Source: Anaerolineaceae bacterium
GTDB lineage: Bacteria > Chloroflexota > Anaerolineae > Anaerolineales > Anaerolineaceae
NCBI GenBank assembly: GCA_012839565.1
Contig: DUMZ01000009.1
Span: 1 to 64,000, forward strand
Length of the DNA: 64,000 nt
Reading direction: 5' to 3'
The notes under the pieces were generated by a model that made no database searches, was not told where the DNA came from, and saw only the letters and a list, made by a program, of their open reading frames with translations. Within the stretch, counting starts at the first letter, position 1; each line of letters begins with the position of its first letter. This document shows, one piece after another, positions 60,657 to 64,000 of this stretch. The position numbers and the translations under genes are program-made.

Positions 60657-62831
60657 ATGGCTCTATTTGTTGCAGAATTAAGAAAACTAATGTCTAAATC
60701 TTTCGGTCTTTTATTAGTTATGTTAATGTTGATTCTCAAGATCGCTTACTTAGGGTTCGAAGATTCAAAGACGAACACCTACATACTGGATAATAAAACG
60801 GATTACTTATCGATTGTGAATCGTTATACGGGAAAAGTAACTCAGGAGGTTTCTGACCAGATCGAAGCAGAAAATGCTCTTGTCTTGCGCGCAGAGAGTG
60901 AGCTGCGTCGCCTACGATTAGATTACAATGATGGTTTAATCACAACTGAACAATTTGAACATGAGCTTCCTATCCTAGAGAAACGCTCCAATAACAAGGA
61001 ACTATTTCTATACTTGTATAGCCAGTATTTGACTGCAAGAAGTGAACCAGACACCAGGTTTATCCTGTTTTCAGAAGGGTGGGATCGGTTTTTCTCAACA
61101 GTTCGATTAGATTGGTTTTCTGCACTCGTGATAATTATTTTTGCAGCCTTGGTTTTTGGAAAAGAGTATGAAGCTGACATGCAGAGACTTCAAATTTCGA
61201 CACCCAAAGGAGATAACAAATTAGTTATAGCGAAATTTCTTGTTCTTTTTTCAGTAATCCTTGTAATTGGCCTTCTCAGTTATTTGAGTGAGTTTCTCTT
61301 TTTCAATATTCGATATGGTCTGCCAAAATGGAATTTCCCTTACCAAAGCCTCGCCACATTCCGGAACTCTTCCTTGCCATTGACACTATTTCAAGCAACC
61401 TTGCTGACATTCTTTCTCCGACTCTTTGGATTTTGTGTCCTTGGGATAATAACCATTTCAATTTCGATTGCCTCTCAGGGCGTAATCCCCTCCTTGATAG
61501 GGGGCTTAACACTCGTGGCATTACCATTTGTCCTACCTGTCAGCAGTGGTTCGAAGGTGTTTCTTCCAAGCCCTTACAGCTTGATTATTGCCACTCCGTT
61601 TCTTTATGGAAATGATACCCTCATTAATAAAAACACCTTTTCTTTTATCGCTACGGTTACAAACCAACATTTGGTAGGGATACTGCTAATATGGTTTTTT
61701 ATTGCGGTCATATTACTATTAAATATCAAACGGCAGTTTGGTTATATCAGGTATAAGCCGACCAGGCCTAATTTATCCGTTGTATTCTGCCTTATCAGTG
61801 TTTCTCTTCTTTTGGGCTGCACAGTACCAGGTTTAAATTTAAAAGACAGAAACAATCAAATGGCCAATAATTCGAACTCTCTTTTCTCTTCTTCTTCTTA
61901 TTATTATGACCCTTTTATAGTATCTTTGTATCCCACCTTTATGATTGAAGATACAAGAGACAATACCATTCAAAAAGCAATCCGTGATCCGTTTTTGGAC
62001 AAAGAATTCATTGATAACCATGTCGGAGGGATATACATTGAGAATGATACATTGTATTACTCCATAAAGACCGAGGATTACGAGCAAATTCGTTCGATAA
62101 ACCTTATCAACTGGGATACTCAAGTATTATATACCAGATATCCTCAACAACAAGTTTCTATCATTAATGATGATCTTGAGGTCCACTCTATGTCTGAAGG
62201 GAAAAGCACATTACCATTTATTATTTATGGCAACAAGATTTTCATGTTGGATGAGAATGAATTGGTTATGCTAACAATGGGAAGCTCTAAGGAAGTTCCC
62301 ATTATTAAAAATATCGCTCAGGCAAGAGGTTTAGCCTTTAAAGATGGTAAGTTTTACTATATTAATAAAATTAACGAACTAAGAACCTACTCATTACTTG
62401 ATAAATCCGATCAACCTCTACTTGGCATCAAAGCTATGTATCAGTTGCTAATCAGAGACAATCTTCTTTACTTTCACAATCTTGATCGCGGATTAACTTT
62501 GTTTTCACTTAACCTAGATACTAACGAGATTCGGCAAGTTCTGGATGCTGACATAGGTTATTTTGTGGCCGATGATACCTATATTTATTTTTCAAATCAA
62601 AAGGACAATGGATTTTTATATCGTTATAATTTGAATACTGGTGAGCAAATACTTATCGCGCCAATCGCCTATGTCCTAAACATCCAGGTTTTTGATGGAA
62701 AACCATACCTCTATGCCCGCGCTTCGAATTATGAGACAGGAAACAGCGTTATTACTTACAGAATATATAAAACCGATTGGCATTACGAACGTTTAGAACA
62801 TTATGAGATCTTCAACGATTCTATAAATTAA
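60657..62831 (+). CDS. Permease fused to an extracytoplasmic propeller-like domain
   Basis: 724 residues. The first half repeats the ABC-2 layout: helix (about 12-28), outside loop with a Glu/Arg-rich helical part (about 50-140), and helices between about 158 and 395, with FGKEYEADMQRLQISTPKGDNK as coupling-like segment. The last helix ends LLLGCTVPG. Residues about 430-724 are outside and made of blade-like strands (GGIYIENDTLYYSIK, GKFYYINKINELRTYSL, DTYIYFSNQKDNGFLYRYNL), as in DUF5050-like propellers. Joining a transporter half with a propeller receptor in one chain is unusual; the propeller might dock on the lipoproteins or bind the secreted proteins. GGAGG precedes the ATG. Confidence 0.85.
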   Translation: MALFVAELRKLMSKSFGLLLVMLMLILKIAYLGFEDSKTNTYILDNKTDYLSIVNRYTGKVTQEVSDQIEAENALVLRAESELRRLRLDYNDGLITTEQFEHELPILEKRSNNKELFLYLYSQYLTARSEPDTRFILFSEGWDRFFSTVRLDWFSALVIIIFAALVFGKEYEADMQRLQISTPKGDNKLVIAKFLVLFSVILVIGLLSYLSEFLFFNIRYGLPKWNFPYQSLATFRNSSLPLTLFQATLLTFFLRLFGFCVLGIITISISIASQGVIPSLIGGLTLVALPFVLPVSSGSKVFLPSPYSLIIATPFLYGNDTLINKNTFSFIATVTNQHLVGILLIWFFIAVILLLNIKRQFGYIRYKPTRPNLSVVFCLISVSLLLGCTVPGLNLKDRNNQMANNSNSLFSSSSYYYDPFIVSLYPTFMIEDTRDNTIQKAIRDPFLDKEFIDNHVGGIYIENDTLYYSIKTEDYEQIRSINLINWDTQVLYTRYPQQQVSIINDDLEVHSMSEGKSTLPFIIYGNKIFMLDENELVMLTMGSSKEVPIIKNIAQARGLAFKDGKFYYINKINELRTYSLLDKSDQPLLGIKAMYQLLIRDNLLYFHNLDRGLTLFSLNLDTNEIRQVLDADIGYFVADDTYIYFSNQKDNGFLYRYNLNTGEQILIAPIAYVLNIQVFDGKPYLYARASNYETGNSVITYRIYKTDWHYERLEHYEIFNDSIN

Positions 62832-63093
62832 TTTGTCGCCCTCTTATACTTTCATGAGGATTTTCTTTGTTTATGATTAATATATCAAATTTCATTATGT
62901 CGTGTAACAAACAGCTATGTTACAGAATTAGTTTTGAAGTCGGATTAATAACCTAATTGCAAACCTAATTGCTTCACATTACCAAAACTGCTTATTTAGA
63001 TAATATAATCAACAGAGCTATTATGATTACGGAAAGAAAGCCAATGAAATACCAGTTCCAATGATTGTGGTCCTTTTCGGCTCTTATTTCCTT

Positions 63094-63345
63094 TTACCTT
63101 GACTCAAGGTGGTTTGCAAGTGATCGATAAAAATCCGGTTCGATTTTTTCGATAGGAAATGCTCTAACAATAATATGCTCGATGTCCTTATCATTTTCTT
63201 CAGACATCGGTTTTGCATAACTTTGAGGCACTTGTTTTTTTATTGGATTTTTCACTACTATCTCCATTATACGTTGTAAGATTAATAATTTTTGGTGGCA
63301 ATCTTCTGTAATATATAGACGTCTTAGAGTCTCATTTTGTGACAA
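63094..63345 (-). CDS. Small hypothetical protein of the mobile element
   Basis: 83 residues, hydrophilic, starting at a TTG (63345) with AGGAG about 14 bp upstream, a longer distance than normal. It could instead start later. No family recognised. The flanking gaps 62832-63093 and 63346-63552 are AT-rich and contain nothing else I can support. Confidence 0.35.
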   Translation of the reverse strand: MSQNETLRRLYITEDCHQKLLILQRIMEIVVKNPIKKQVPQSYAKPMSEENDKDIEHIIVRAFPIEKIEPDFYRSLANHLESR

Positions 63346-63552
63346 ATTTTTAAATACTTCTCTCCTTTACAAAACAAGCGATTATCTTGGCTAAAAATAA
63401 TCGTCTGTTGTTATTGTTTATAGAGGAATGATATAAGGTGTCAGCAAGCAAAGGAAGTGTATATACACATCCGAAAATTACATTATTCAATAACTGAAAT
63501 CGCTTACCTTTTGAAGTTTAGGAAAGATTAAGGTGAAGGACTATGAGATCAT

Positions 63553-63882
63553 ATGACTAATCGAAGACGAAAAAATCAAATCTTGTTTTATGTGGATGAT
63601 GAAGAACTCAGAAGTATTGAGTCAAGAATGATATCCACAGGATTTCGGAATAGAAGCGCATATTTACGGAAAGTTGCGATTGATGCTTACATCATTCATA
63701 TTGACTACTCCTTTTTAAAAGAACATACACGCCAAATCAGAATGATTGGAATAAACATCAATCAAATTGCGCATCACCTAAACGCCACTGGAAATATTTA
63801 TCGGCAGGATATTGAAACAATTAAGGAAAGGCTTGATGATATATGGCGATTACAAAGATCCATCCTATCAAGTCTACGTTAA
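63553..63882 (+). CDS. mobC: MobC-family relaxosome accessory protein
   Basis: 109 residues. The N-terminal ribbon-helix-helix-like part (ILFYVDDEELRSIESRMISTGFRNRSAYLRKVAID) and the C-terminal IRMIGININQIAHHLNATGNIY, with the NQIA motif, are typical of MobC of Tn1549-type elements and mobilisable plasmids. It binds the transfer origin and helps the relaxase nick. It overlaps the relaxase gene by 40 bp. An oriT should lie in the preceding AT-rich gap. Confidence 0.92.
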   Translation: MTNRRRKNQILFYVDDEELRSIESRMISTGFRNRSAYLRKVAIDAYIIHIDYSFLKEHTRQIRMIGININQIAHHLNATGNIYRQDIETIKERLDDIWRLQRSILSSLR

Positions 63883-64000
63883 AGCAAGCCTTGGCTTATG
63901 TTCTTGATGGAAAGAAAACCGATGAAGGGATTCTTGTTTCAAGCTTTGCTTGTTCACCTGAAACTGCGGATTTAGAATTTGGCTTTACGTTATCCCATTG
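63843..64000 (+). CDS. Relaxase, N-terminal part (runs off the window)
   Basis: The first 52 codons are visible: MAITKIHPIKSTLKQALAYVLD followed by GILVSSFACSPETADLEFGFTL. This is the N-terminus of the MobA/VirD2-like relaxase of Tn1549-type elements, which nicks DNA at oriT and pilots the strand into the recipient. The catalytic Tyr and His motifs lie partly beyond the window. It overlaps mobC by 40 bp, as in related elements. Confidence 0.9.
   Translation, partial: MAITKIHPIKSTLKQALAYVLDGKKTDEGILVSSFACSPETADLEFGFTLSH

Larger units (their letters stand above)
46060..64000 (+). mobile_element. Integrative conjugative/mobilisable element of Tn1549-like type (left part)
   Basis: From just after the tRNA terminator to the window end the DNA is AT-richer and carries an integrase next to initiator tRNA-Met, a second recombinase, a sigma-like/HTH pair, cargo, MobC and a relaxase. 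This order, with cargo between the mob genes and the sigma-like/HTH/int end, matches the layout of Tn1549-type elements. The other end and conjugation genes lie outside, so whether it is a full ICE or a mobilisable island cannot be decided. The exact attachment-site boundary is not visible. Confidence 0.85.

Overview
The window looks like bacterial chromosome from an anaerobic, heterotrophic, probably Chloroflexota (Anaerolineae-type) organism. That placement is an inference from the gene mix: a split GlpA/GlpB/DUF1667 glycerol-3-phosphate oxidation operon, lipoprotein serpins, a B12-binding radical SAM enzyme of the DUF4070 type, a LpxL-like acyltransferase next to a CDP-alcohol phosphotransferase, DUF4173 and GH1. 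No rRNA or single-copy marker in the window proves it. Positions 1 to about 46,060 have a fairly even, moderate-to-high GC composition; from about 46,060 to the end the DNA is clearly AT-richer and carries genes of a conjugative element.

Region 1 (1-743) holds what looks like duplicated, very short CRISPR arrays (37-nt repeats, 38-40-nt spacers, degenerate terminal repeats) without cas genes. Region 2 (744-24,664) is mostly ordinary chromosome: a MarR-controlled heterodimeric ABC exporter, a CPBP protease, glycerol catabolism (glpK divergent from glpA/glpB/DUF1667), a secreted CE4-type deacetylase, a flavodoxin, a zinc-uptake locus headed by a Fur/Zur regulator with a very clear promoter and operator, two lipid enzymes, a divergent ROK protein, a TetR regulator and a radical SAM enzyme. 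Paired hairpin repeats of a REPIN-like family occupy several of its gaps.

Region 3 (24,995-35,031) is a compact unidirectional virion cassette: small-terminase candidate, large terminase, GH25 lysozyme, portal, protease-capsid fusion, holin-like protein, an adaptor candidate and two large structural proteins. No integrase, repressor, replication gene, tape measure or tail tube was recognised, and every frame is open. It is either a pared-down prophage or a domesticated (gene-transfer-agent-like) particle locus. Region 4 (35,146-45,803) returns to chromosomal genes: GH1 glucosidase, GT39 glycosyltransferase, DUF218 protein, two tandem lipoprotein serpins, DegV, a DUF4173/4153 membrane protein and DeoC.

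Region 5 (about 45,949 to beyond 64,000) starts with an initiator tRNA-Met gene with its own promoter and terminator, followed directly by a tyrosine integrase. Behind it lie a second recombinase, a HTH/zinc-ribbon protein, a sigma-70-like/HTH pair typical of Tn1549-type conjugative transposons, and at the far end MobC and the start of a MobA-type relaxase. The cargo between these backbone parts (50,248-62,831) is the most intriguing part of the window: a divergent two-component system with a secreted beta/gamma-crystallin/I36-like protein, facing a tandemly duplicated pair of a small Sec-secreted protein of unknown family and a roughly 740-residue lipoprotein with a propeller-like half, then an ABC ATPase, an ABC-2 permease and a second permease fused to an extracytoplasmic propeller-like domain. 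The arrangement suggests a regulated secreted-factor/surface-receptor/ABC export-or-resistance system; its function is unknown. All family calls were made by reading the sequence without database searches.
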